This document shows positions 11,291-21,575 of a DNA stretch of 64,000 bases, one piece after another (the first letter of the stretch is position 1; each line of letters opens with the position of its first letter). The DNA lies in the NCBI GenBank assembly GCA_028673005.1, contig CM054113.1, forward strand, positions 208,745,504 to 208,809,503, written 5' to 3'. The notes beneath the pieces were generated by a model. It was not told the origin of the DNA and did not search any database. It worked only from the letters and a program-made list of their open reading frames with translations. The position numbers were made by a program, and so were the translations under genes. This DNA comes from Tanypteryx hageni (Eukaryota > Arthropoda > Insecta > Odonata > Petaluridae).

Positions 11291-11614
11291 TTTGCATGCT
11301 TTTGTAGCTATTTTTCTTAAATTAAACACCTCAATCTTAATATTTATTTTACACTGAGCAATAATACTATTTGGTAGAACAACTTAAAAAGGCCTTACTA
11401 TTTCTATTCCGAGCTTTTGGGCTAGCTTAACTGAAGAATATCCTACGATTTCGAGGCGCGCTATTAAAAACTACTAGTTTCCAAACATCAATGTGAATCG
11501 TGATTTTTTCTATATTGTTTGATAAATAGAAAACAGAAATAATTTAGATGCTGAAACATGCTTGCATTGTCGCTGTCATTGATTGTGACTGTTGCCTATT
11601 AAACGGAATTTTTA

Positions 11615-11970
11615 CCTACTTTTTAAAATGAAAAAGTAGGCTTATGGGATCGCCTTGGTGTCCGTGTGTGTCTCCCTCTATCAAATTGGAAACCTCTCGA
11701 CCGATTTTCACGAAACTTGGTGTGAGATTAGTCCCACCGGGGTCCTCCTCAAACCCATAGCACATTCTCTCAACATTTTGTTTACATTGAAATTCGCAAA
11801 ATCGTCGAGCAGAGACAATTTCTTTTGAACATTGAAATATCATATATTGATGATATTGACTTGAAATTTACACTCTAATAAGGAGAAAAGAACGAAGTTT
11901 CTTATTTTTATCATAGAATTAAGTAAATCAGTCGCCTTTCTTGGATTTTGTCGTAAAATTGAGCGTTTTA
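11615..11970. repeat. Possible dispersed repeat headed by a short palindrome
   Basis: Starts with the hairpin CTACTTTTTAAAATGAAAAAGTAG, at 11616-11639. Then comes a GC-richer stretch containing CGACCGATTTTCACGAAACTT, a sentence common in arthropod dispersed repeats as I recall it. There is no second copy in this window, so the repeat call is inference. Confidence 0.3.
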
Positions 11971-12724
11971 TGTCTTTAAGTTGCATTTTATTCAATTGTT
12001 GCCATGGAAACGATTATTGTTGTACGGGCATTGAACATATAACCCGGATGAAAACATGATTATTTTAATTGATAAATAAAATTACTTTCTATGTTTTATC
12101 ACGTTCTTTTTCACTTTGTATAGAGAAAGCGTTGTTTTCATTATTATTTTTTCTATATTTTCAAAGACATTGGCCGCGTGAATTGGACATTCGAATCATC
12201 GACGTTGCGCAATATTATGAATCAGTAACCAGTTACCCCTAAGCCTATATGGATTTTAATTTTAGAATCACATAAAAACCGCCCTACATTATTAGTTGTT
12301 AATACGTATCATCAAAAGCTTTTATCTCTTGCTTGAAAATAATATCGTTTATTATACTTTTTACTTATTTAGGCAGCGAGAAATGGTTTAATTAGGCATG
12401 ATTTATTCATTTTATCGACATTTTCTCCCTTTCTTCCACATATTCTGAGTATTTCTTTGTTCCGTTATTATTTGGTACGATATTTTAAGTAAAGTAAAAT
12501 GATGCAAGACCCAAAAATTGATATACACAGAATTATTGAAAAGAGTATAGGTCAGATAAGACTTTTGAAAATATTATCAGTTAAGCAAAAAAATGGCAGA
12601 TATAGTTGAGGTTAATCCTGTTTTCCGGATGTTCGAAAAAGAAGGAAAAAAAGAGTTTGATTACGAAACACCTGACGAGCCAGTTGATAACCCCCAAAAA
12701 ATTTTTTAAATAAACTTTTTTTTC

Positions 12725-13292
12725 ACGAAACTAGACACGACCTTAGCGTCTCTCACTGAAAGATTTCAAATGTTAAAAGAACACAATGAAATATTTAACA
12801 TCATTCAAAACATAAATAAATTAAAAGAGTGGTATGAAAATTAAATGTGAAAACATTGTAAAGACTTCCATTTAAAATTAACAGATAATAAGAATGAAAA
12901 TGATTGTGACATTAACGGTATAGCACTGTGTGATGAATTGAAAACTTTGCAATGTTTTATGCAACAAGATATGAGTCCAATCGAAGTTATGGAATTTTTT
13001 TATAAGAATAATTTAACAGCTTCGTTTCTAAATACATCAGTACATTCTACGAATTTATTTAACGCTTCCTGCCTCAGTAGCTACTGGAGAACGAAGCTTT
13101 TCGAAACTAAAAATTATCAAAAACTATTTAAGATTACCATTTCTCCAGAACGTCTATCAAATTTGGCAACAATATCAATAGAAAACGATATTATGGATAG
13201 TATAAACATTAACCATTTAATTAAAAATGTCACTAAAAGCCCGAAGAGTAAATATGTGATTATTTATATGCGATTTTGTTTATTTAGTTATT
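12725..13292 (+). pseudogene. hAT transposase C-terminal remnant with dimerisation domain
   Basis: Frames around 12730-12900 read LTERFQMLKEHNEIFNII and KDFHLKLTDNKN, and the frame from 12938 gives MSPIEVMEFFYKNNL. In another frame at 13060-13150 the strand reads LPASVATGERSFSKLKIIKN, the conserved start of the hAT C-terminal dimerisation domain. The original frame then resumes with SPERLSNLATISIEND. A shift into and out of frame breaks the gene near 13060 and 13140. It belongs with the hAT whose right end is at 13667. The N-terminal zinc finger and the catalytic part were not found. Confidence 0.75.
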
Positions 13293-14100
13293 AGTTAATA
13301 TTAGGAAGGATATGAGTTATAATGTGTATATAATGTGCTTATTCCCTGTGATGATTATAAACTATTTTAAATGTTTAAGATGTAAGATTTGCAATTGTTT
13401 TAAGAGTATATGAATATACTTATATTAAAATTTGTTACATCATAAATCTAGTTTGTTATTGTTAAACAACCTTTTGTAATTATTAATTGTTACGAGACAT
13501 TAAAGCTGACGTACAATATCTAAATATTTTGTTGGTTTTATTTTCGTATGCGTTTATTATTTAATTACTACGCGATATATTAAAATCACCATCAACATTT
13601 TTACTGGGGGGGGGGGCGCCGGTGATGACTTTGCACAAAGGCGCCTAATGGGCAAACGGCGGCCCTGATCATCAGATCAACTATTCATTACAGAGATGCT
13701 TATTTCCTTAACCCTTTGCTCTCAGATTTTTTTCCTTTTCACTATTATTCATCTATTTATATTTAGGATACAGTGATAACTCAACTTGTTTACCATTAGG
13801 ATGCATTTGAGGTGTAAGAAACTGCAATCGCAAGCATGCCACAGAAAAATATTTACAAATCCCATGCCCATCTCTCTCAAAAACACGTATCGAGTTACAA
13901 TGAACGTACAAACTGCTGTCGAGTCACACTCCACTTGTGAGTGCAAAAGATTAATTATTTTTTTCAAAATCTTCATTTTGTATGCCCTTGATTTTTTCAG
14001 AAGAAAGATTTCATTAAGCGAAAGAGGTGGGTTTTCTTTTACTGTGAGATGTTCCTAAACGTTCATTTTGATGCCTATGAATGAAAATTTACTTATGACT

Positions 14101-15164
14101 ATACTTGGTAGAATTTGATTTAAATCGATAAATGTCAATAAACATTGAATTTTTAAAACTTTTAAATTCTACGAAAATAAATTTTCGTCGATATGTGTCG
14201 ATTTTTCACAACTACATTGTCTACAAAATTGTGTCATGATTTTAAAATTTGGTTTATCACACTCAAATCTAATATATTTTACCACCAAACATCCAAAATG
14301 GAAGAGAAAGTCATACCAGACGGCTACACAACATTTGGAATTCATTACACTTTGCTTTCTAATGCTGCTTATGCCACAGTCTTAAGAACACATACTGAGG
14401 TTCTGCAGGGTCCAAAGGCAAGGGTAAGGGTCAAAAGAATATGATTGGTTTATTGCTCTGTCTTTACCTTCGACCAGATCCGATAATCCCAACACAATTT
14501 GGACTTCATTTATCAAAGAATCGAGGGACATCTATTGTGTCTTCTGTGCAAGAAGATCAATCAACCTCCTCCAAGAGATGAAAAGAAAGGTTTTTCCAAA
14601 TTAAAAAATGAGTCCCGAAGTCAGATGTCCTTGTAGCATTTTCAAAAGTACATTGTCATAAATTTTATATAATCCACCCTCTGAGAGAGTGTCCCCCATG
14701 TTTAGTTTCTTTTGTGTTGCTGTTGAAGGAGCATTGTTTCATATATGCACATTGGGATTTTTTCTGCATTCATAGTCGTTTGTTACTCAATAAGGTAACA
14801 TCTTTTCATCAAAATATTCATTAATACATTTGGTTGTACATTATATTCACGTCACATCAATTTTCCTCAAATGATCACGATTTCATGAATAAGGGGCATG
14901 AATTATTGAGTAAAATGTACTTTCTGATTTATTCCAAAAATTAACTGTTCCAGGTTGGTGGTGGAAGTCAACAAAAACACATTCACCAAAATTTAGATAA
15001 CATCAAACAAACCAGCATATAAGATATTAGTGTTTGCTTTTTAAGAAATATTAACATCAAAAACTACCAAGCCTAGTAAAATGTCTCTGATTTTTAGGAA
15101 AAATAAACATTGATTTTAGTCGTTGATTTTTAAGAAAAATAAACATTGAAAACTACCAAGCCTA
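14101..15164 (+). mobile_element. Non-autonomous element, family B, copy 1
   Basis: Bounded by inverted ends: ACTTGGTAGAATTTG on the left and CTACCAAGCCTA on the right. The right-end sequence is duplicated (about 15060 and 15150), each time with AAAAATAAACATTGA. The body, including TTTAAAATTTGGTTTATCAC and CATTTGGTTGTACATTATATT, matches the reverse complement of 38293-39471. No protein is recognised; the frame at 14193-14444 is not conserved as a coding sequence in the second copy. Superfamily unknown. Confidence 0.6.
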
Positions 15165-15629
15165 CTTATAACTTGTACACTGCTATATTCCATATCGAGT
15201 AAATGAATATAATAATATCTTAAAATTTATCATCTTGGCAATATCTTCCAAATAGTCATCTGTATAAAGGCTGAAAATAAACTCAAAAATTAATAATCTC
15301 ATTTTGCTTATGAGACAAAAATGTAAAAAACTGCCATAAAAATATAACACTTATAAAAACGTCCATTCTAATTGATAATTGTCCCAGAAATACTATTATC
15401 GACAAGCTGCACATAAAGATTGTGGTTGTTACAATGCATAATACCCTGCCTAGTTTTTGGATCAATTTTCTTGTAAAAAAACATATTATATTTGGGAATT
15501 ATAGTAAAAAGTAATGTATATTTACCATAAATTTCAAAACATTGAATTTTTTTCCATGTTATAGTACTACTGCTGCAAAGATAGGTTTCATGTGTCTAAT
15601 CTCTTTTTTTCCAATCTTCTCTAATTTAG

Positions 15630-15806
15630 GTCAAAGGTGGATTGGTGGTAGTGGCATATAGTGATGGATCTCCAGCTGATGCATTCCATCTGGAACTGTC
15701 TGAATGCTATAAATATTGGAAGATTTGGTTACAAAGACTGCAGTCCTTTTGGCTTCAACAGTATCAGGGTCAATCAGCTTCAATAAATGCTCAAGGTTCT
15801 AATTGA
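15630..15806 (+). CDS. MGME1: MGME1 terminal exon
   Basis: After TCTAATTTAG the exon encodes 58 residues and a TGA. It starts VKGGLVVVAYSDGSPADAFH and continues LELSECYKYWKIWLQRLQSF. This matches the C-terminal end of MGME1, where VAYxDGSPA is conserved as a core beta strand and turn of the PD-(D/E)XK nuclease, followed by the last helix with its WxxWLxRL pattern. The exon joins 5237 in phase 0 (Q|V), as in vertebrate MGME1. A low-complexity Gln/Ser tail ends the protein. No frameshift or stop interrupts the two exons, so the gene looks intact here. Confidence 0.88.
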   Translation, partial: VKGGLVVVAYSDGSPADAFHLELSECYKYWKIWLQRLQSFWLQQYQGQSASINAQGSN

Positions 15807-16003
15807 GGAATTGTTTATAATCGCTCTCATCAAGTGTGTATTTTTGTTAGAAATTTTTTTAATGTTATACTCGATTATTATTATTATTGAATCTCATGAT
15901 TAGACAATCTCATATTTTTTAACCAAATTTGTTAGCAGAATCTTCTTTTTCATTTTCAGTCGCATATAATGTTTTGAAATAAGTCCAACTACTTTATTTG
16001 ATA

Positions 16004-16009
16004 AATAAA
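16004..16009 (+). promoter_or_regulatory. Probable poly(A) signal of MGME1
   Basis: AATAAA about 200 bases after the TGA at 15804-15806, in AT-rich 3' untranslated sequence. It is the first canonical hexamer seen after the stop. Confidence 0.5.
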
Positions 16010-16313
16010 ATTAAGTCAGAAAAATTCTATCCCAATTTGTTTGGCTTCTTACTGATTTATTGGCAAGATGAGTAGTAAATCAGTGACAGTGATTTTTAAA
16101 ATCTCATTTTATAAAATTCACAAGTGAAGCCTAAACTTTTTTGAACTTCCTGAAGTATATTTAGACCGAAGTTAGAAATGCCTCTTTACCCCTTGAAAAA
16201 TTATTGCCAATCAGTGCTGATGTTTTAATGTTGTATTTTTAATTGATCAGATTCAAAGTACAAAAGATACAATTGGGTGTATACACAACCCAAATAATAT
16301 TTTCCTTTCTTAA

Positions 16314-18080
16314 CCCCTCAAGCCCGGAGGAGATTTATTAAATCCCACCCGTACGGCCGGATGAGGTTTTTAAATTTTCACGATTGCGTTGCAAAAACGT
16401 TCGAAAATATTAAAATAATCATAACTTTAGAAGTTTTCTCTTGATTTTTCTGAATTTTTTTGGTGATTTATGAAAGACATGAAATTTGTAAATATCTATT
16501 TTGCCTAAAATATTTTACATACAAAGATTGTTGGAGTAGAAGAGAATGTAAACCAATCGCTAATTTTCCGGCATGCATTCCCGCTTTATATATAATATTC
16601 AGCACCAGAAAATCTATAGAAGATATTGATGTGCAATCTTAATAAAAAAATAGCTTAAATTAGTAACTATTTCATTTTGTAAGTCTACCCATCTAAACCA
16701 ATTAGGTGAAAAGTTTTACGTATCTCAACTTTTTCATGTCTTGACTGGAAATTTTTAAGTAAATGTAGTATTATTGATTTATTAAAAGATGATTTATTTA
16801 TAATATAAACGTTTTAGTTATACAGTCATCATTCTTAGTCATTACATAAGTCACATAGAAGAAATGGTTGCATTTCGTTCATTGGAAAGGGAGATATGAC
16901 GTTGTATAAAACACGGAAAACTTTAGCTTATAGGTCCTTTCCAAATATTTTCAGAAAATTTACACATGCGTAATTGGATTCAGGAAGAAATGCCTTATAG
17001 CTTAGTAAACACTTCTAGTAATCTATTGTGTAAATGGAAGAGCTTTTCGTGATTTTTGCTGGCGTGTCCTCTTCTTGCCTACTCGCTTCATCGCTGCTTT
17101 GGCCTTGCTAGCACAACAGCGAAGCACTTATCTGGAGAGGAAAACAGACTTCGTCTTCTTTCAAGTGTCAAAGAAAAGGAACCCAATTTTGTGGGTTCGA
17201 TTCCTCAGGTATTTATGGGTCAACTTTAGAAACCAAAAATCCGTAGGTCCGTGGTAAAAACTAAAATTCTATCACAAAACTAAACGTATATTATATGTAA
17301 ACAAATACTTACAAATAGATATACTCAATTCCCCGCAATTTTCATCGAGATTAAAATAAAATTCTAAAGGTCTTGAAAATTATATGACAGATATTATCCT
17401 TCTCACAAAATGCCTCTCTTTGAGGTGTGGCACTAAATTATCGGAAGAATGTTGGCCTTGGATTTTGAAATCAGCTGTTTTGACGTTGACGCTCTCCTAT
17501 GAAGCGATGAATGCGGTAATGGAAGGGAATGTTTACAGAAATGTTTTTACTCAACCTAATTCCATTCTTCATCAATTGCATTGTAAACATTTGTAATAAG
17601 CTGTGCATAGACAGACATAAGATGTTTTCCTTTCTTTCTTTACATATCGACGAAGACCTTTGTCGCATGACATAAGCCAAATATCTCCAGCAGGAAAAAA
17701 GATGAGAAAAAACGTGCTCTCCTTTGAAATGATACACAGTTCCTACATTGAATTTCAAACACCAAGGAAAGGTTCCTTGCTACATTGAAAAGTGACTTTC
17801 ATATGGAGAAACACCATCATATCATAGCAAAATTGAAAATTCTATCGCAAAATTCAACGTTGATTATATATTTTTTAAAAGAGAAAAAAAATACAGGACA
17901 AACATATATAGGAAGTACAAAGCTTTATCTTTCAAAATATATATAGGTTATTTAGATTTAAAGAAGTCTAGCATCAAAAGATAAAATAAATTAGGGCTGC
18001 CGCAGGGCGTAATAGTACGCCTGACGGCCGATTAGACAGTTTTTGCAGGACATAATAGTACGCCTGACGGCGTTGAGGGG
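16314..18080. mobile_element. piggyBac-like non-autonomous element with TTAA target sites
   Basis: The left end reads TTAA then CCCCTCAAGCCCGG; the right end reads CGCCGTTGAGGGG-type sequence (CGGCGTTGAGGGG) then TTAA. The CCCCTCAA/TTGAGGGG inverted ends directly inside TTAA duplications (16310-16313 and 18081-18084) fit piggyBac. The right end holds two tandem copies of a CATAATAGTACGCCTGACGG-like subterminal motif, and a related ACGGCCG lies near the left end. No transposase is seen in 1.77 kb, so it depends on another source. A GTGGGTTCGATTCC at about 17190 resembles a tRNA B box but lacks an A box. Confidence 0.75.
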
Positions 18081-18084
18081 TTAA

Positions 18085-18775
18085 AAAATGTTTGTTTCTT
18101 GAAGGAAAGTACAAATTTGATCATAAACCAGTAAAATTCAAATTTTTCTATCCTATTTTAATAATAAATTAATATTCCATTGCATCTGTGGATATTGCAG
18201 CTGATTCACCATCTGATTAGAGTAATAGCTTTTAACACACAATATCAAATTTTAAATTACAGTTATATTTTTAATTACATTGTTTTTAACATTATAGCTC
18301 ATTAAAAGATAAATTCAGTCCCTAAATTGTGTTATGGATGTAGAGAAGAGGTTTGAAGAATCTGAAAGAAATTTGAAAAAGCATGAAAAATGGAAAATAT
18401 GATTGAATGAAAGTTTAACTAGTATTGATTGACCAAATAGAAAACTTCAAAAGACCAATAAAGAACAAAAATAAAATATAATGCAAACATTTTAAAATAT
18501 CACTGAAAATATGCCATAATGTACATGGAGAGGAATTTTGCTCTTAAGGTAAGAATTTTTTTTAAATTCCTATATTTTTTAATAGTGAATAAAAAGACCT
18601 TTTGAGATAATGAAAACTGTAAGATAATATGATTAGGGAGAAAGAACTTACTGTTGTGAGTGAGATGATTAAAGAATAAGAAGTAGGAACGGATTATTTG
18701 TTATACTGTGCAATTTGTAAAGCAAGGATACTGGCAAATAGTGTTGAAGTAAAAATAGTTTTAAACAAGTTGGAA
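18085..18775. other. AT-rich DNA, nothing recognised
   Basis: No coding sequence or repeat structure recognised. Confidence 0.5.
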
Positions 18776-18912
18776 AAGTATACTCCATAAATGAAATACA
18801 CAGGGATTTCAAAGGCGTTCTTAATAGGAAATACATATTAAACGCTATCGAAAGATTGAGCAGTTCTTGAATTTTCATCCCCGAAACTATAAGTCATCAT
18901 TATGTGGTCTCA
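18776..18912 (+). repeat. Dispersed repeat family C, copy 1 (interrupted)
   Basis: Contains AAAGTATACTCCATAAATG, GATTTCAAAGGCGTTCTTAA and a CGAAACTATAAG motif, matching 21125-21290. The match stops at TATGTGGTCTCAG where a CAGTGGCGG hAT-like end begins, while the other copies continue with CCTTTTAGTGGTAAATG. Confidence 0.55.
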
Positions 18913-18913
18913 G

Positions 18914-18960
18914 CAGTGGCGGATCCAGAACAATTCAACGGGGCACATGATAGAAAAAAT
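18914..18960. mobile_element. hAT-like left end (CAGTGGCGGATCCAGAAC)
   Basis: CAGTGGCGGATCCA is identical to the terminus of the verified hAT MITE at 41538. No right end or duplication of GGTCTCAG was found. Confidence 0.4.
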
Positions 18961-18998
18961 GTATAAGTAGTATAATATGTTCCGGTAAATTTATACAT

Positions 18999-19567
18999 AC
19001 TAGATGTACCCGGCGTAACATACGCTGTTCTAGTAGAACCTAAAGGTTATTAATTAAATATCAATGTATTTTATTTATTTATTCATATATTTCATTGTAA
19101 ACACAATTAACAATCACATTATTCTCGGATACAACACTTAATGAGTTCAATGATTGAACTCTTGAGAGAACAACATATATTTGCCTGTGATTGAATACAG
19201 GTTTCGGAAGGTATAAGCAGATACTGTCAAAAGTCTTCCCATGTGTCTTGTTGATGGTCATTGAAAAGGCTAAACGTATAGGAAACCGTCTTATTTTGAA
19301 TTTGAAAGGCATATTTGTATCAGATGGAATGTGAGGTATGCGCGGTATGAGAACAGTATCTAAGTTCAATCCATCTATTACACAGGCCTCTACGATGTGT
19401 CTTTGTAGATAGATAAATGTCAATCTTGTTCCATTGCGGAGTCCCTGTGATGGCATAAGATTCCGTAGTAGCATGACCACAGCACCTACTTTCAGTTTTA
19501 GCTTGTGAGGAGGCATTCCTGTTGATATTAAGCTGTTGGGAAACTTCAGGGTATGCCAGATGGTCAC
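18999..19567 (-). mobile_element. Helitron 3' fragment, minus strand
   Basis: On the minus strand, a helicase fragment ends at 19079. The terminal hairpin GCGTA-TGT-TACGC (19013-19025) follows, then CGGGTACAT and CTAG at 19000-19003, directly followed by T. This is the standard Helitron 3' terminus: a short hairpin about ten bases before CTRR, inserted at A-T. The 5' part beyond about 19570 was not recognised, so the copy is 5'-truncated. Confidence 0.8.
19079..19567 (-). pseudogene. Helitron RepHel helicase, C-terminal fragment
   Basis: 162 residues open to a natural stop. Conserved pieces are GMPPHKLKLKVGAVVMLLRN, IPRIPHIPSDTN, FPIRLAFSMTINKTHGKTFD and IYVVLSRVQSLNSL. These correspond to the last Pif1-family helicase motifs in Helitron replication proteins, which unwind DNA during rolling-circle transposition. 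The Rep nuclease domain and the N-terminal helicase motifs (Walker A and B) are missing. The usual motif VI wording TINKSQGQT is changed to TINKTHGKT. Frame and domain ending are intact, so the fragment is either fairly young or by chance unbroken. Confidence 0.85.
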
Positions 19568-19569
19568 TT

Positions 19570-20362
19570 GGTTAATATACCTAAGCCTAAGTTAATATAC
19601 CTAATATACTTATATATTAAGAAGAAAAAGTTCTGGAAATAGAAAATAACAGATAAAGCTGATATATTTCCTAAATTTTAATAAAACTACCAATAACGTT
19701 TTTGTTTAAATGATCACAACTCGATAGTAAAACTTTATGCCACCTATATTAGTTTCGATAAATTTATTAACAATTGCTAGCTAAAATTCACTGAAAGCAA
19801 AAGGGGGTGACAATACAGTATGTAGTCATGCCATTATAAATTAGCATTGTTAGAGACTTGAAAAATAGGCATTTCTTTGTATTCTAAACATATTTTTGCA
19901 CTAATTCGGCACGGATACGAGTTCTCTCTTTTACAAAATAAACTGTTCTTTAGGGCGTACACGAGTCCAAATCCCGAGTTTCTCTCTTAATTTAACTAAT
20001 TTTGAAATACAAATAAAAAATATGCTACACTCATCCTCAGTGTAACAGATGAACCTCGAACGGAAACATACCTAAGTGTTTTATGTATTAAGATGGCGGC
20101 GGAAAGATCGGACTATAATATTCCAACCCCATATGTATCAATTTTCTGAAAACTCATGCAGAAAATGATGAGATATAACGTTAGGTAAAATAAAAGAATT
20201 ACAGAGTTGATAAGAAAGTAATTTATTTGATAAATAAAAAAATAACTTAAAATCTGTGGAATCAAATGATGAAAACATCAATGAAAAGTAACGCTGTTTT
20301 ATTGCTTTCTACAATTAAACGTAAAAATACAACAACAACAAATTAGAAAATTATTTGAAATC
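19570..20362. other. AT-rich DNA, nothing recognised
   Basis: A tandem duplication of GTTAATATACCTAAG-like sequence sits at about 19570-19605. No genes were recognised. Confidence 0.5.
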
Positions 20363-20411
20363 CTAGCAACAAATAATTGATAGTAGCTCAATAACTTTGA
20401 CTAAAATTAAT

Positions 20412-20489
20412 AAAGGTGAAATACTCCTTTAGCCAAACAGAGGGTTTTGTAACCCTCTAATTGTTTGGCTAAAGGAGTATTTCACCTTT
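20412..20489. repeat. Perfect 28-bp inverted repeat (hairpin)
   Basis: The left arm 20412-20439 (starting AAAGGTGAAATACTCC) and right arm 20462-20489 are exact reverse complements. Inside is a second 7-bp stem GAGGGTT/AACCCTC around a TTGT loop, with a TAAT bulge on one side. The same 12 bases CTAGCAACAAAT occur at 20363-20374 and 20491-20502. The hairpin could be a tiny transposon, a template-switch inversion or a pre-miRNA-like fold. Confidence 0.85.
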
Positions 20490-20502
20490 ACTAGCAACAA
20501 AT

Positions 20503-21124
20503 GACAAAGAAAGCTCGGAAATCACATCGGGGGTGTTGGCTGGGCAATTCGCAAGCTGTTCCGAATATATCTTTAAATAACGTAAAAACGTAATGGTGAT
20601 CATCATTGACAATGATCATCATGTTCATGAATACTCATGATCATCATGTGTAACTCTGTCTTTTACCCTAAACCTCATTACATTCAATCACTTTTTAAAA
20701 TTACTTAGAATCGTCGTACGAATCTAGTATTTGTACCAAATAACGCCTAACAGAATGGAAATTCAGTATCCTACCCTCGATTTTTAAATATGCGTTGAAT
20801 CGGTCCACAGATTCATTTTGAACATGAAAATTCCGCGTATTTTTCGGGTTAATCTTTCGTCGTCAAGGGAAGTCGCGTTGTTGTTAATTTCAGCATACAG
20901 TAAACCAGTTAAAGGATCCACTCCTCTCGATCCCCCCGGCGCTGTCAGTCTCCCTACCATCAAATTTTCGAACTATACTATTTCGTAATTAAATCGACGT
21001 CGTTATAGTATATATAAAGAAGTAATTAAAGAGAGCGTTGCGCTAAGAAATTGATCGTTAAAATTTCGACCTTAGGGCGGAGAGATGCTGTGATAACTTT
21101 TGTGATTAATAGAAAAGAAGAAAA
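20503..21124. other. No gene recognised
   Basis: Holds a partly palindromic GATCATCATTGACAATGATC around 20598-20620 and otherwise nothing recognised. Confidence 0.45.
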
Positions 21125-21290
21125 AGTAGGTATACTCCCTAAATGGAATACTTACACGGAGATTTCAAAGGCGGTCTTTATGGGAAATACGTATAAAACG
21201 GTATCGAACTATTCGGCGGTTCTTGATTATCTCCGAAACTTTAAGTCGTAATTATATGGTCCCAAGGCCTTTTAGTGGTAAATGTTGTCA
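21125..21290 (+). repeat. Dispersed repeat family C, copy 2
   Basis: Matches 18776-18912 and, in its second half, 21430-21575. Shared blocks are GAGATTTCAAAGGCGGTC, ATCTCCGAAACTTTAAG and CCTTTTAGTGGTAAATG. Noncoding; class unknown. Confidence 0.55.
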
Positions 21291-21429
21291 TCTATCTGAA
21301 TAAATTTTTAAATCTATACCTAACTTATCATATAAGATCCAGGGAGAGAAGAATATGGTTTTATAATTATTGTTTGCCTATAGAATTGTAGCGAATGATT
21401 TAAACTAAATATGTGCTATTATATTGAAT

Positions 21430-21575
21430 TTTTATCTCCAAAACTATAAGCCGTTATTATGTGGTCCGGCGGACCTTTTAGTGGTAAATGTTGTCCTCCA
21501 TCCGAATACATTTTATAATATATATTTTACAGATCATGTAAGACCTTTGGAGACAAAAAATATGGTATTTCATTG
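21430..21575 (+). repeat. Dispersed repeat family C, copy 3 (partial)
   Basis: Repeats the second half of copy 2: TTATCTCCAAAACTATAAG, GACCTTTTAGTGGTAAATG, then TTGTCCTCCATCCGAATACA. Confidence 0.55.

Larger units (their letters stand above)
8098..13667. mobile_element. hAT transposon, ~5.6 kb, with 8-bp target-site duplication
   Basis: The left end starts CAGGGCCGCAGTATG; the right end read inward starts CAGGGCCGCCGTTTG. Both continue to a GCACAAAGGCGCC block. They are flanked by ATCATGAG (8090-8097) and ATCATCAG (13668-13675), a 7-of-8 match as expected for hAT. A transposase remnant lies near the right end on the + strand (12725-13292). The element has grown by nested insertions, including a SINE and TA repeats around 9243-9751 and probably another GC-rich hAT fragment near 8306-8490. 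A C-run (13605-13615) marks the right subterminal region. Confidence 0.85.
5238..15629 (+). other. MGME1 last intron, 10.4 kb, filled with transposable elements
   Basis: GT at 5238 and AG at 15628-15629, both in phase with the flanking exons. Its contents (listed separately) are repeat family A, a mariner-type transposase, a 5.6-kb hAT with nested SINE and microsatellites, and a ~1-kb family B element. Unassigned stretches such as 5238-5854, 7630-8089, 13676-14100 and 15165-15629 are AT-rich with nothing recognised. Confidence 0.8.
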
